DNA from: Spartobacteria bacterium UBA6821
Lineage (GTDB): Bacteria > Verrucomicrobiota > Verrucomicrobiia > Chthoniobacterales > UBA6821
Assembly (NCBI GenBank): GCA_002452515.1
Contig: DKEN01000039.1
Location: 1 to 25,753 of the forward strand
Reading direction: 5' to 3'
Length of the DNA stretch: 25,753 nt
In this document: positions 15,590-23,560 of the stretch, piece by piece
Layout: every line of letters starts with the position of its first letter
Position numbering within the stretch: position 1 is the stretch's first letter
The notes under the pieces: generated by a model
The model's input: only the letters and a program-made list of their open reading frames with translations
Database searches by the model: none
What the model was told of the DNA's origin: nothing
Made by a program: the position numbers and the translations under genes

Positions 15590-15606
15590 TAGGGATTTCA
15601 CCCCAT
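15590..15606 (+). promoter_or_regulatory. Shared dyad site F
   Basis: TAGGGATTTCACCCCAT, reading toward the small ORF at 15641 (34 nt). The spacer is one base longer than in A, C and D. It is divergent from site D, 75 nt away. Confidence 0.6.
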
Positions 15607-15640
15607 TTCCATATCTCCCGCCAGGAGGCAATTTGTATCC

Positions 15641-15826
15641 ATGACAAAAGCCTTCATTACATCAAGTTTCCCGATTCGGTTAGTGCCGGCTACCGGATGC
15701 GCAGGCGTGGTTCAAGTTGATGAACCGACCTCGGATGGCGCTGCTCCTCAAGAAGCAGAATCAACACCAAGTAACCCCCATTTGGAAAATTCCCGCACCG
15801 AAACAGCACCCAGCCTCGATTCGTGA
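15641..15826 (+). CDS. Small exported-protein-like ORF
   Basis: A 61-residue ORF with AGGAGG about 12 nt upstream (rather far). The N-terminus is moderately hydrophobic, with a weak lipobox-like PATGC at about residue 20. The remainder is Glu/Ser/Pro/Thr rich. The island's other small lipoproteins have much better signal peptides, so this may be a decayed or frameshifted lipoprotein. Supported mainly by its position 34 nt after site F and by the ribosome binding site. Confidence 0.4.
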   Translation: MTKAFITSSFPIRLVPATGCAGVVQVDEPTSDGAAPQEAESTPSNPHLENSRTETAPSLDS

Positions 15827-15843
15827 GAACTGCCTACGGCAAC

Positions 15844-15903
15844 CCTTGAACGAGAGGGATAGCCGATTGACAGAGGGGCTTTCCCTCGGGGTTGTTCCAA
15901 GGT
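15844..15903. terminator. Possible bidirectional hairpin between convergent genes
   Basis: Left arm CCTTGAACGAGAGGGATAG (15844-15862) pairs imperfectly with the right arm ending GTTGTTCCAAGG (about 15879-15903). It lies between the stops at 15826 and 15919. There is no T-run. Confidence 0.3.
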
Positions 15904-15918
15904 GACTGCTCGGGCAGA

Positions 15919-16257
15919 TCATGCAGGAACCAGCTCTGGTTTCCTTGGTGGCACTTGGTTTGGTGATGGAAGAATCTCGTCAAACTGGAAGACTGCTTCC
16001 TGCTCTGTTTCCTCGGTATCCAAAGGCACGAAGCGTTCCGCCTTAAATCCCCTTTCGATCCCCAACTTGTTGCAGGGATTGCGCAGTTCGGTCAAATAGA
16101 CCGCCATCTCTCCGGGTTGGGCGTTGAAGTCACACCCCGGCACCAAATCGCGGATATGGTAGGTATTCCCTTTCTTGGGAAGCTGGTTGTAAAGAGCCTG
16201 GATCCCCAGCGGGAACGAATCGTCAACGCAAACAACAGCTTGGCCAGGAAGGAACAT
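15919..16257 (-). CDS. Uncharacterised small protein
   Basis: A 112-residue protein with no signal peptide or TM segment. The first 75 residues are beta-rich (FLPGQAVVCVDDSFP, GNTYHIRDLVPGCD, EMAVYLTELRNP) in an SH3-like-barrel style; the C-terminal 35 are acidic and Pro rich. I do not recognise the family. It starts about 220 nt from tRNA-Phe, in the same direction. The region 16258-16478 holds nothing else I can support. Confidence 0.6.
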   Translation of the reverse strand: MFLPGQAVVCVDDSFPLGIQALYNQLPKKGNTYHIRDLVPGCDFNAQPGEMAVYLTELRNPCNKLGIERGFKAERFVPLDTEETEQEAVFQFDEILPSPNQVPPRKPELVPA

Positions 16258-16478
16258 GGGAATTTATTGTGGGAGCTCTGGAGCAGCTAAAATGTTCTAT
16301 CAGATCAGGTGTTTAAACCCAACTCGTGAACCAAGATTTATACGATACCAGCGGGACAACTTCATTTAAAAGACATCCCAAAACATGGATGGAAACGGAG
16401 AGGAAAATTATGATTTGCCGCTACGCCTTTGGATTTCTGGTAGATCAATTCCTGTAATCACCGGATGATAAGGAGATG

Positions 16479-16551
<73 letters not shown>

Positions 16552-16607
16552 GTTAAAAACCGAAAAGTTACGATCTCCGATTCCGGGCAGATGGGCAAGT
16601 CTCTTTC

Positions 16608-17429
16608 TCATTTTGTCCGTAACTGGACCTGATCAAGGGCAGAGATCCGACTCTTTCCAGATCCCCAGTTCAGAGAATCTTTTAGGGCTTGGGTGATAAA
16701 TTTTTTGGCCCCTTCAACCGCATCGGGAAGATCGAGTCCTTTCGCCAACCCCGCAGCGATCGCAGCCGAATAGGTGCATCCCGTTCCGTGAGAGGCACCA
16801 CGGGCGAGTCCTTTGCTAAACGGGGCACTGTATTCCCGCTCTTCCCAATCCTGCATCAACAGAAGATCGGTAGCGGTGCGACCCTGCAGATGTCCTCCTT
16901 TGAGCAAGACTGCAGTTCCCGTCTCCGCCGTGAGTCGCTTGCCCGCAGCACGCATTGCAGCAATCGATGCCGGCTTGGAATTGGTCAGGATTCCAAGCTC
17001 ATCGAGATTCGGCGTGATCAGTGTCGCCAGAGGAAAAAGATACTTCCGATAGGCAGCAATGGCCCCCGTCTTGAGCAAGGGATCGCCACTGGAAGCCACC
17101 ATGACGGGATCAACAACCAAGGCAGGACGCTTTTTTAAGGCCGCCAGGACATCAGCCACCACCCGAATAATCGGTTTGGTAAAAAGCATCCCGGTTTTGA
17201 TCGCGGCGATCGGATAGTTCGCAAACAGCACTTCCAACTGATCCCTCACGATCCCCGGATGCACAGTCTGAATGGAGCGTACCTCTCCGGGGGCCTCGGC
17301 GACGATGCAGGTGATGGCGGTCAACCCGTGACAACCGAGCGCGCTGAATGTCTTCAGATCGGCCTGAGCCCCCGCTCCACAGGAAGAATCCGATCCGGCA
17401 ATAGTGAGGACGATGGGCTTATGGGGCAT
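16608..17429 (-). CDS. thiD: Hydroxymethylpyrimidine/phosphomethylpyrimidine kinase
   Basis: A 273-residue ribokinase-fold enzyme that phosphorylates HMP and HMP-P for thiamine biosynthesis. Visible motifs are LTIAGSDSSCGAGAQADLKT (8-27; most homologues have Gly in place of the Cys), VVDPVMVASSGDPLL, AVLLKGGHLQG and the catalytic anion-hole region HGTGCTYSAAIAAGLAKG. The start is ATG 17429; an ATG at 17474 gives an extra 15 non-conserved residues that overlap the repeat region. It lies just after tRNA-Phe on the same strand, with no other thiamine gene here. Confidence 0.95.
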   Translation of the reverse strand: MPHKPIVLTIAGSDSSCGAGAQADLKTFSALGCHGLTAITCIVAEAPGEVRSIQTVHPGIVRDQLEVLFANYPIAAIKTGMLFTKPIIRVVADVLAALKKRPALVVDPVMVASSGDPLLKTGAIAAYRKYLFPLATLITPNLDELGILTNSKPASIAAMRAAGKRLTAETGTAVLLKGGHLQGRTATDLLLMQDWEEREYSAPFSKGLARGASHGTGCTYSAAIAAGLAKGLDLPDAVEGAKKFITQALKDSLNWGSGKSRISALDQVQLRTK

Positions 17430-17440
17430 GGAAACAGAAT

Positions 17441-17575
17441 GATGAAACTTGAAAGCTGAAAGTATCGAAAACAATTCGGAAGTCAGTATTCAGTGATCAC
17501 CGCATCACAATTGCGATCATCTCATCATATTCTGAACTCTGCCCATCACTCAGGTTTCAAGTTTCAGCTCTCATC
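17441..17575. repeat. Inverted intergenic repeat (GAAACTTGAAA type)
   Basis: GAAACTTGAAA at 17444-17454, followed by GCTGAAAG, recurs as its reverse complement (TTTCAAGTTTC) at 17555-17565. About 100 nt separate them. It fills the gap between thiD and the zinc protease; relatives lie at 24454 and possibly 25523. Confidence 0.65.
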
Positions 17576-17586
17576 CCTCGCTGTCC

Positions 17587-18267
17587 CTACCGGCTGTCCC
17601 GCCGGGCAAGGGCGAGATAGATGAGGTTGCCCAACGCCGCCACAAAAGCGGCGACATAGGTCAGGGCAGCAGCATTTAGGACGGAGTTCACTCCGATTTG
17701 CTCATCGCCGGGTCTGATAATTCCCAACTGCCGAAGGATGACTTTCGCCCGGGCCGAGGCATCAAACTCCACGGGGAGCGTGATAAGTTGAAAAGCCATC
17801 AGCACGGCATAACAGGCAATACCGAGCGTGAGCAGTCCGGTCATGTGAAAGAAAAATCCGCCAATAATCACAAAAGGAAGGATCTGCGAGGCAAACTGCG
17901 TGGCGGGAACAATCTGCATCCGTAGATTCAGAGGGCCGTAGTTTTTCTGATGCTGCAGCGCATGACCGCATTCGTGCGCGGCGATACCGACTGCCGCAAT
18001 CGATTCCCCCTGATAGACATCCGTGGAGAGACAGAGCCTCTTGTGGCTTGGGTCGTAATGATCACCGAGCATACCGTCAATCGGAACGACCTCCACATCA
18101 TCGATCCCGGCATCGGCGAGGATCCTCCTGGCCGCTTCTGCACCCGTGATCCCGGAGGCGGCTGAGATTTCCTTATATTTGTTGAAAGCCGTGGAAACTT
18201 GGAACTGTGCCCAAAGACCGAACAGGAGCGGCACACCGATGAGCAGAAGATACATTTCAAAGGTCAT
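17587..18267 (-). CDS. YugP-like neutral zinc metallopeptidase
   Basis: A 226-residue protein from the ATG at 18267; a GTG at 18285 would add six residues. TM1 at about 4-22, then a soluble part with PIDGMLGDHYDPSHKRLCLS and the zinc motif HECGH in GIAAHECGHALQHQ (HExxH), then three TM segments. This is the order of Zn_peptidase_2 (YugP) proteins, membrane proteases of uncertain substrate. A late Glu (LPVEFDASARA) is the usual third ligand. Downstream and in line with the M24 aminopeptidase (53 nt gap). Confidence 0.88.
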   Translation of the reverse strand: MTFEMYLLLIGVPLLFGLWAQFQVSTAFNKYKEISAASGITGAEAARRILADAGIDDVEVVPIDGMLGDHYDPSHKRLCLSTDVYQGESIAAVGIAAHECGHALQHQKNYGPLNLRMQIVPATQFASQILPFVIIGGFFFHMTGLLTLGIACYAVLMAFQLITLPVEFDASARAKVILRQLGIIRPGDEQIGVNSVLNAAALTYVAAFVAALGNLIYLALARRDSR

Positions 18268-18320
18268 GTTCAAAAAGACACCCACGCCGGGAAAAAGTTC
18301 AAATTTTACAGATCCGAATT

Positions 18321-19472
18321 TTATAACTCCAAAGGTTTCGGAGCCCGGCTCAGGAGTTTGTGCCCCTTTGCCGTGATCAGGGCGACATCTTCGTGGCGCA
18401 CGCCACCGAGTCCCGGGATGTAAATCCCCGGTTCAATGGTGAAGACCTGCCCGGCCTTTAGCTTGCCTGCGCCGAAGCGGGGTGACTCATGGAGATCTAG
18501 ACCGAGACCATGTCCGGTGCCATGGAAGAAACCGCTCCATCGATCCTTTACCCTTTCGGTTGGATAGCCGTTGTCCGTGAAGAATTGCTTTACCTCCTCA
18601 TGAATGGCTCCCCCCTCCGCTCCAGAGTGGAGTGATCCGATAGCCAGTTTCTGCCCAAGCAGACAAATCTCCCAAAGCCGGGATTGCGCCTCCGTGGCCG
18701 TGCCTCGCACCACGGTTCGTGTCAGATCCCCGTAGTAGCCGCTCTTGGCAGCCCGAGGAAAGAGATCGAGAATGATGAGTTGGTGCGCCTTCAGCGGCCC
18801 ATGCCCCCGTTCGTGCGGATCACAGGCCTGTGGGCCGCAGGCCACGATGGAGTTGCCCGCAGGAATACCCCCCGCTCGTAAAATCGCTGTTTCGATTTCA
18901 GTGCGCAAGCGTTCCGCACTCAGGGTCGAGCCACCCCACTTGAGAACTCCACGCATCCCGATTTCGGCAGCCTTCAAAACTTCAAAGGCGCGTGCCATCC
19001 CGGTTTCGGTGATCCGCGTTGCCTCCGTCAGCAGCTTAATCTCCTCGGGAGTCTTGATCTCCCTCTCCGGCCGGAACATTCCGGAAACCGGCGTGACACT
19101 GATCCCGTGACTCTCAAGTTCCCGGGCTAATCCCAATGGGAAATCCGCCGGCACCAGAGGGCGGGTGCCTCCACGGGCTTTCAGAAAGGCGGCGATAACC
19201 TCGATGGAGGAAGGTCGTGCCTTTGTTTTTTTGGTCATGCTTGTCTCCAGTTCACTTGAGGAGACCACTTCGTCAACGCGGGCCTCGCGACGGCCGCGAT
19301 CCAGTTCCAGATCATTAAGGAGGATGCTGCGCCGCCCTGCGCTCTCGAGATAGACAAACGGATCGGGCGCACGGAAACCCGTGGCGTGCAGCATATCTGC
19401 CCCCAGTTCACTCTCGGAGATGATCAGTTGGGCGGGCGATTTCGAGGAGCGTTTGAGAGAGCGGATGGGCAT
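18321..19472 (-). CDS. M24-family Xaa-Pro aminopeptidase
   Basis: A 383-residue creatinase/aminopeptidase-P-like enzyme releasing N-terminal residues before proline. The N-terminal domain (1-135) is diverged. The catalytic pita-bread domain (about 140-383) carries the five metal ligands Asp236 (LDLFPR), Asp249 (GDLTRT), His321 (HGTGHGLGLD), Glu347 (TIEPGIY) and Glu361 (RHEDVA). All ligands are present, so activity is expected. Cytoplasmic, no signal peptide. Divergent from rpsN. Confidence 0.92.
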   Translation of the reverse strand: MPIRSLKRSSKSPAQLIISESELGADMLHATGFRAPDPFVYLESAGRRSILLNDLELDRGRREARVDEVVSSSELETSMTKKTKARPSSIEVIAAFLKARGGTRPLVPADFPLGLARELESHGISVTPVSGMFRPEREIKTPEEIKLLTEATRITETGMARAFEVLKAAEIGMRGVLKWGGSTLSAERLRTEIETAILRAGGIPAGNSIVACGPQACDPHERGHGPLKAHQLIILDLFPRAAKSGYYGDLTRTVVRGTATEAQSRLWEICLLGQKLAIGSLHSGAEGGAIHEEVKQFFTDNGYPTERVKDRWSGFFHGTGHGLGLDLHESPRFGAGKLKAGQVFTIEPGIYIPGLGGVRHEDVALITAKGHKLLSRAPKPLEL

Positions 19473-19490
19473 TTCTCATCGTTGACGCTT

Positions 19491-19522
19491 CCTCCCCTTT
19501 CGGACAATCAGAAAGGGAGGGG
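19491..19522. other. G/C-rich hairpin in the rpsN upstream region
   Basis: CCTCCCCTTTC and GAAAGGGAGGGG pair around a nine-base loop with one mismatch and a G-T pair. It lies 70 nt before the rpsN start and 19 nt upstream of the M24 gene start. There is no T-run, so it is more likely an rpsN leader structure than a terminator. Confidence 0.35.
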
Positions 19523-19592
19523 AAAACAGCCTGTCTTTTTGGCAAAAAAGATCTTGCCCTCTTCAGATTACTACCTATGATCAGCCCTCCTT

Positions 19593-19862
19593 ATGGCAAA
19601 AACTTCATGGCTTGAACGAGACAAACGCAAACGCGCTACCGTAGCGAAGTGGGCGGAACTCCGTGCCGAGCTCAAGGCAAAAAAAGATTACATCGGACTC
19701 AGTCAGCTGCCCCGCAATGCAAGCCCTGTTCGTCTCACGAACCGCTGCTTGGTATCAGGTCGTCGCCGCGCTTTCCTCCGCCGCTTCAAACTTTCCCGTA
19801 TCACCTTCCGCGAACTGGCAACCAACGGGCTCATCCCGGGTGTCACCAAGTCCAGCTGGTAG
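19593..19862 (+). CDS. rpsN: 30S ribosomal protein S14 (zinc-free long form)
   Basis: An 89-residue S14. It has the long-form length and lacks the CxxC pairs of the zinc-binding short form. Family patterns are [56 protein letters not shown] and the terminal PGVTKSSW. It belongs to the small-subunit head. It stands alone, outside any ribosomal operon, as zinc-independent S14 copies often do; whether another copy exists in the genome is unknown. Confidence 0.96.
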   Translation: MAKTSWLERDKRKRATVAKWAELRAELKAKKDYIGLSQLPRNASPVRLTNRCLVSGRRRAFLRRFKLSRITFRELATNGLIPGVTKSSW

Positions 19863-19871
19863 AGCGTGATC

Positions 19872-19920
19872 TCTCGTGTCCCCCTCTTTTTCATTGAAAT
19901 CGAGGGGTGGACTAACGAGA
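19872..19920 (+). terminator. Two-part hairpin after rpsN
   Basis: An outer pair TCTCGT/ACGAGA (19872-19877 and 19915-19920) and an inner pair CCCCTC/GAGGGG (19881-19886 and 19902-19907). It starts 10 nt after the rpsN stop. A T-run is missing. Confidence 0.4.
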
Positions 19921-20068
19921 ATTCGCCAGTTTTTATGACAGGAATGAACCTCATGATTTTTTCATCAAGGGGTGTTTCTGCCTCTGCGGCACGCACATTG
20001 CTGCCGCTTGCTTCTTTTTCCGCCCCCTCCTTCACCGGCAACTGCTGCCTCGCTAACTAAGCGCTCCC

Positions 20069-21457
20069 ATGCCATTTGTCGCTGCCATTTTGGCCGTGGC
20101 GGCAGGGGAAGTGACTTACCTGCCTGCCGATCACTGGGAATCCGGAGAGATTATCTTCCTTCGGTTGCTGGCTCTGTTTGCTCTGGTACTGCTGAACGGA
20201 TTCTTCGTCGCCTCCGAGCTTGCGATCGTGAAGATCCGAGGCAGCCAGTTGGATACGCTCATTGAACAGGGAGATTCCCGTGCGCTGGTGACCAAACATA
20301 TCACCGATCATCTGGAATCGTACATTTCAGCAACTCAGCTGGGCATTACCCTCGCCAGCCTCGGCCTCGGCTGGCTGGGTGAGCCCTTCCTTGCCCACAT
20401 GATCGAGCCTGCTTTCGCTCTGATCGCGATCCATTCTTCGGTGATCATCACCACGGTTTCTTTCGTCATCGCCTTTTCTCTGATTACTTTCCTGCACATC
20501 GTGCTGGGAGAGCTCGCCCCCAAGTCGCTGGCCATTCGAAAACCGGTAGCCCTGGCCCTCTGGCTCAGCCCTCCCTTGGGACTCTTTTACATCGTCTTCC
20601 GTCCGATCATCAGGCTCTTGAACTTCTCGGCGAACCTGCTGCTCCGTTATGTGTTGCGCGTTGAACCGCTCAACGAATCGGAACAAGCCCTCACCAACGA
20701 GGAACTGCGGGTCATTCTCACCGAGAGTCGTGAGGCCGAAGAGGTTTCTCCCCTTGGTCAACAGCTGGCTGTCAATGCGCTCGACCTTCGGAACCGCGTA
20801 GTGCGCGACATCATGACTCCTCGCAGCGAAGTGATCTTTCTCGATTACGAGGAGCCATTTGACGGGGAACTCCACAAGGCCATCGACTCACGCCACACCC
20901 GTTTCCCGCTTTGCAACGGCGCCCTTGATGAGTCGGTCGGACTCGTCCACATCAAGGATTTGCTTCAGATCATCCATTCCGGGAACAAAAATCTTCTGAG
21001 CGTCCAGCGACCGATTCATCATGTTTCAGAAATGATGCCCCTGGAGAAGCTGCTCAATTACTTCCTGAGCAAACATGCCCATCTGGCCATTGCGGTTGAT
21101 GAATATGGCGGGGCTGTCGGCATCGTCACTCTGGACAATGTGCTGGAAGAGTTGGTCGGCTCGATCCACGACGAATTTGACACCCACGAGGAGGAGATCA
21201 CCAAGATCCGCGATGGTGAGTTCAATGCAGAAGGGACGCTTGCCCTTCATGATCTGGCTGAGGAAACCGGTTTGAAATTTGAAGAGACAGAGGTCAGCAC
21301 TATCGGTGGCTATATCACGCAACTGCTCGGCCACCTGCCCGTGCGCGGCGAACGCGTTGAGATCGGGGAGTACGTGGCCACGGTTGCTGAAACCGATGGC
21401 CGCCGCATTCTGCTCGTTAACTTCAAGAAGCCAGTCCACCCGGTCGGGAAGGACTAG
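20069..21457 (+). CDS. CorC/CNNM-type membrane transporter-like protein
   Basis: A 462-residue protein often labelled hemolysin. It has an N-terminal DUF21 transmembrane domain (about 28-175; [20 protein letters not shown] is the signature), two CBS domains (about 250-370: [15 protein letters not shown] and [20 protein letters not shown]), and a CorC_HlyC C-terminal domain (about 385-455). The family takes part in magnesium/cobalt efflux; a lytic role is unlikely. Starts at an ATG; the preceding region to 19863 has only the hairpin. Followed by a repeat-like stretch at 21485-21535. Confidence 0.92.
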   Translation: MPFVAAILAVAAGEVTYLPADHWESGEIIFLRLLALFALVLLNGFFVASELAIVKIRGSQLDTLIEQGDSRALVTKHITDHLESYISATQLGITLASLGLGWLGEPFLAHMIEPAFALIAIHSSVIITTVSFVIAFSLITFLHIVLGELAPKSLAIRKPVALALWLSPPLGLFYIVFRPIIRLLNFSANLLLRYVLRVEPLNESEQALTNEELRVILTESREAEEVSPLGQQLAVNALDLRNRVVRDIMTPRSEVIFLDYEEPFDGELHKAIDSRHTRFPLCNGALDESVGLVHIKDLLQIIHSGNKNLLSVQRPIHHVSEMMPLEKLLNYFLSKHAHLAIAVDEYGGAVGIVTLDNVLEELVGSIHDEFDTHEEEITKIRDGEFNAEGTLALHDLAEETGLKFEETEVSTIGGYITQLLGHLPVRGERVEIGEYVATVAETDGRRILLVNFKKPVHPVGKD

Positions 21458-21484
21458 CTCGCCGGTGGCAAGTAGGTTTTAGGT

Positions 21485-21535
21485 GTTTAGACTGAAGACT
21501 GTTAGGTCGGAATCGGAAGGTAGAAGCTGGCGATA
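21485..21535. repeat. Purine-rich intergenic stretch (possible repeat)
   Basis: TTTAGACTGAAGACTG followed by TTAGGTCGGAATCGGAAGG and GTAGAAGCTGG, with a loose 7-8 base period, between corC-like and vapC stops. Related in style to the repeats at 17441 and 24454. Confidence 0.35.
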
Positions 21536-21558
21536 GCAATCTCACTCTGAAATCTGGA

Positions 21559-21990
21559 TCACCGATCCAGCGGATGCCGGATCTTCAATCCTGGAAATCT
21601 GGCAAAATCACGATCCATCGTGACCCACTCGCAGCCGGTCTCCAATGCGAGTGCCGCATGGTAGGCGTCAGGGATCAAATTGCCTCGCACCTCCCCCTTC
21701 CGGCAAAGAGAAGTGAACAGCGCCCAATGCTTCTCGCCAGGAGCCAAAATCCGCACTCCCTCAAGTCCTCTGAACGATTCCACGAAATCAAGCGCTACCG
21801 CCAAGGGCGTCGGCTTCTTGAATACCTTCGGATGGGTGATAACACGCAAACAGCCGCTCAGAACCAACTCGGAAACCGCAACTCCTTCCGGCTCCTCAAG
21901 GGAGGAAAGCAGCCACTCTCTGATCTCACTGTGCTCCTCGCTCTCCTCCCGATGAGCATGAATCAGAATGTTGACATCGAGTAGCTTCAT
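21559..21990 (-). CDS. vapC: VapC-type PIN-domain toxin
   Basis: A 143-residue PIN endoribonuclease. The acidic active site is Asp5 (LLDVNILIHA), Glu41 (AVSELVLSG), Asp108 (IPDAYHAALA) and Asp126/128 (TMDRDFARF). The family cleaves tRNA or rRNA when freed from its antitoxin. All catalytic acids are present. Its ATG overlaps the antitoxin stop by four bases. Confidence 0.93.
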   Translation of the reverse strand: MKLLDVNILIHAHREESEEHSEIREWLLSSLEEPEGVAVSELVLSGCLRVITHPKVFKKPTPLAVALDFVESFRGLEGVRILAPGEKHWALFTSLCRKGEVRGNLIPDAYHAALALETGCEWVTMDRDFARFPGLKIRHPLDR

Positions 21991-22232
21991 CTCTCCGACT
22001 CCATCACATTCAGCAATGATGCCGAGGAATGCAGATCGATCCCTTCGCGCAAGCCTGTACCTCGAAAAGTAACAAGGGTTGGTCGCCTCCCTTTCACGGA
22101 GGACTTCGGGCGTGTCGCCAGAGTCATCCGCAAGGCCTCTTCGATGACCTCTCCCAAGGTCAGCTGCCTCTCACGGGATGCTTTTTTTGCCAACTCCAGC
22201 AAAGGGTCGGAAATGGAAACTGTCGTTCTCAT
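21987..22232 (-). CDS. vapB: VapB-type ribbon-helix-helix antitoxin
   Basis: An 81-residue protein. The N-terminal ribbon-helix-helix (MRTTVSISDPLLELAKKASR and TLGEVIEEALRMTL) would bind the operator. The C-terminal half (GRRPTLVTFRGTGLREGIDL) is the presumed toxin-binding tail. First in the operon, as expected, with the toxin overlapping at ATGA. Confidence 0.85.
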   Translation of the reverse strand: MRTTVSISDPLLELAKKASRERQLTLGEVIEEALRMTLATRPKSSVKGRRPTLVTFRGTGLREGIDLHSSASLLNVMESER

Positions 22233-22289
22233 GCATCAAAGCATCACTATAAAACATCACGATGTCAATTTCTTGCCTGTTTTACCTGC

Positions 22290-22549
22290 TTACCACTTCA
22301 AAGCCGGTTCCTTGCGGTCATTGGTATCGTAGGGTGGGACATGACGGGCAAGCTTGAGTCTCCACCAGATCAGTAGCAGGCCAACAGTAATCCAGCACAT
22401 GCTTTCGGTAATAATTCGGTCAAACTCTGTCCCGTGGGGTGGTGCTCCACAAACTCCCGATGCCAAACCAACCACGAGGCATAGCCGGCAAGGAGCGGGT
22501 AGATTCATCCCATGATGCCGAAGAAGACTAGTAAGAAACCACCAGGCAT
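22290..22549 (-). pseudogene. Possible decayed small membrane protein
   Basis: From the ATG at 22549 the frame reads MPGGFLLVFFGIMG, stops at TGA 22507-22505, and continues plausibly (IYPLLAGYASWLVWHREFVE) to a second stop near 22370. The overlapping frame starting at ATG 22508 gives 72 residues with a TM-like ITVGLLLIWWRLKLARH end. One in-frame stop plus a frameshift would reconcile them. It could equally be a short real ORF; I do not recognise it. Confidence 0.35.
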
Positions 22550-22575
22550 TGATTTGGTGGGTTTGCTGTAGAACA

Positions 22576-22926
22576 TCATCCTTTTCTGGTCAGCAACCAG
22601 TAGATCAGTGGAGTCAGTGCAGCCACAACCATTGTGATTATGAAAAATACCCTACTGCCCCGGGAATGACGAATCGGCATATTCGGAATCACGCGAAAGG
22701 AAACACCCCATGTGTCATCACCAAAGAGAGCCGCAATCGATCCAAGAACGGAGGCTCCAGCTATTGCACAAACAATCATGAAGTGGCTCACTCCGCCACG
22801 TCCGAAACCATAGCGAAGTGACTCATAAAAAATGACCCCTCCACCGATCAGTGCACCAAAGAGGAACTGGAGAATGATCGCCATCCAATCAGCTTCTTCA
22901 TCCTTTGAATCCAACTCAGTCGTCAT
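22576..22926 (-). CDS. Uncharacterised membrane protein
   Basis: A 116-residue protein with an acidic start (MTTELDSKDEEADWMA) and three predicted TM segments (about 16-34, 48-67, 92-112). No family is recognised. It lies between the two toxin-antitoxin pairs. It starts 21 nt after the parE-like stop, so it may be read through from the parDE promoter. Confidence 0.6.
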   Translation of the reverse strand: MTTELDSKDEEADWMAIILQFLFGALIGGGVIFYESLRYGFGRGGVSHFMIVCAIAGASVLGSIAALFGDDTWGVSFRVIPNMPIRHSRGSRVFFIITMVVAALTPLIYWLLTRKG

Positions 22927-22947
22927 AGGCTGCTCGCAGAAGTACCC

Positions 22948-23247
22948 TTATTCGTCCTCAACATAATCCTGATAAGGCAGATCCATACTTCCATGCAGCA
23001 CACGGAGAACCTGTATCATCTCTTTCTCAATCCGGTAAAAGATTAGGTGATTTCTACAGAGGAGAGAGCGGATCTCCGGAAAAATCTCCGGGCGGGAACG
23101 ACCTAATTCTGGGTGAGGGATAAGCTCCATCGCCCTCTCCCTAACTTGATCAAGGTAGCGATCGGCTGCCAGTTCATCATGAACCGCGATGTACTCCCAG
23201 AGAGCGAGCAAATCCTCCCTCGCCGCGGCGGTCAGACTGAGCTTCAT
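22948..23247 (-). CDS. parE: ParE/RelE-superfamily toxin
   Basis: A 99-residue protein. Patterns typical of ParE: the first strand KLSLTAAAREDLLALWEYIA, an amphipathic helix, then ELGRSRPEIFPEIRSLLCRN and HLIFYRIEKEMIQVLRVLHG. ParE members inhibit gyrase and RelE members cleave mRNA; this sequence fits the ParE branch better, but the target is not proven. Start overlaps the antitoxin stop (ATGA). Confidence 0.88.
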   Translation of the reverse strand: MKLSLTAAAREDLLALWEYIAVHDELAADRYLDQVRERAMELIPHPELGRSRPEIFPEIRSLLCRNHLIFYRIEKEMIQVLRVLHGSMDLPYQDYVEDE

Positions 23248-23507
23248 CCCTTGCGACGTAAGCGTCCAGTCACCTTAAGTTCCTGATGGAGGGATTCGCT
23301 CCAGTCATGCAATTCCCCCACCTCGGAAGATTGGATTCCAACCGAGATCGCCTCACGAAGGTTGAGCAACTTTGCACCCTGACGAGTCTCCCTCTCATAC
23401 AGAGAACGGATTGCCTCACGCACAACCTCACTGGCCGATGTGTAGAGCCCGGATCCCACCTTGCGCTGAATCCACTCTTCCATCTCGGTGGTTATTGAAA
23501 CATTCAT
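23244..23507 (-). CDS. parD: ParD-type antitoxin
   Basis: An 87-residue protein from the ATG at 23507; an upstream start at 23531 adds eight residues. Ribbon-helix-helix NVSITTEMEEWIQRKVGSGL then TSASEVVREAIRSLYERE is diagnostic of ParD (CC2985 type). The C-terminus is charged and would contact the toxin. Coupled to parE. Confidence 0.9.
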   Translation of the reverse strand: MNVSITTEMEEWIQRKVGSGLYTSASEVVREAIRSLYERETRQGAKLLNLREAISVGIQSSEVGELHDWSESLHQELKVTGRLRRKG

Positions 23508-23560
23508 GACTTTATTTTCCAGCACGGCCAAAGATTGTCAACCTTTGGCGTTTTCAGGTC

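Noticed and set aside
16298..16330. TGGGTTTAAACACC, a possible eighth dyad upstream of the gene at 16257
   Set aside because: The spacer is too long and the ACCCCAT half is not kept.
19866..20060. A 64-residue frame between rpsN and the corC-like gene
   Set aside because: No ribosome binding site or family pattern; its first part is the rpsN hairpin.
20069..21457. Hemolysin label for the corC-like gene
   Set aside because: Domain order DUF21-CBS-CBS-CorC_HlyC indicates an ion transport role; nothing supports lysis.
22695..22712. GGAAACACCCCATG, resembling half of the shared dyad
   Set aside because: It lies inside a coding region and lacks the TAGGG half in register, so it is probably chance.
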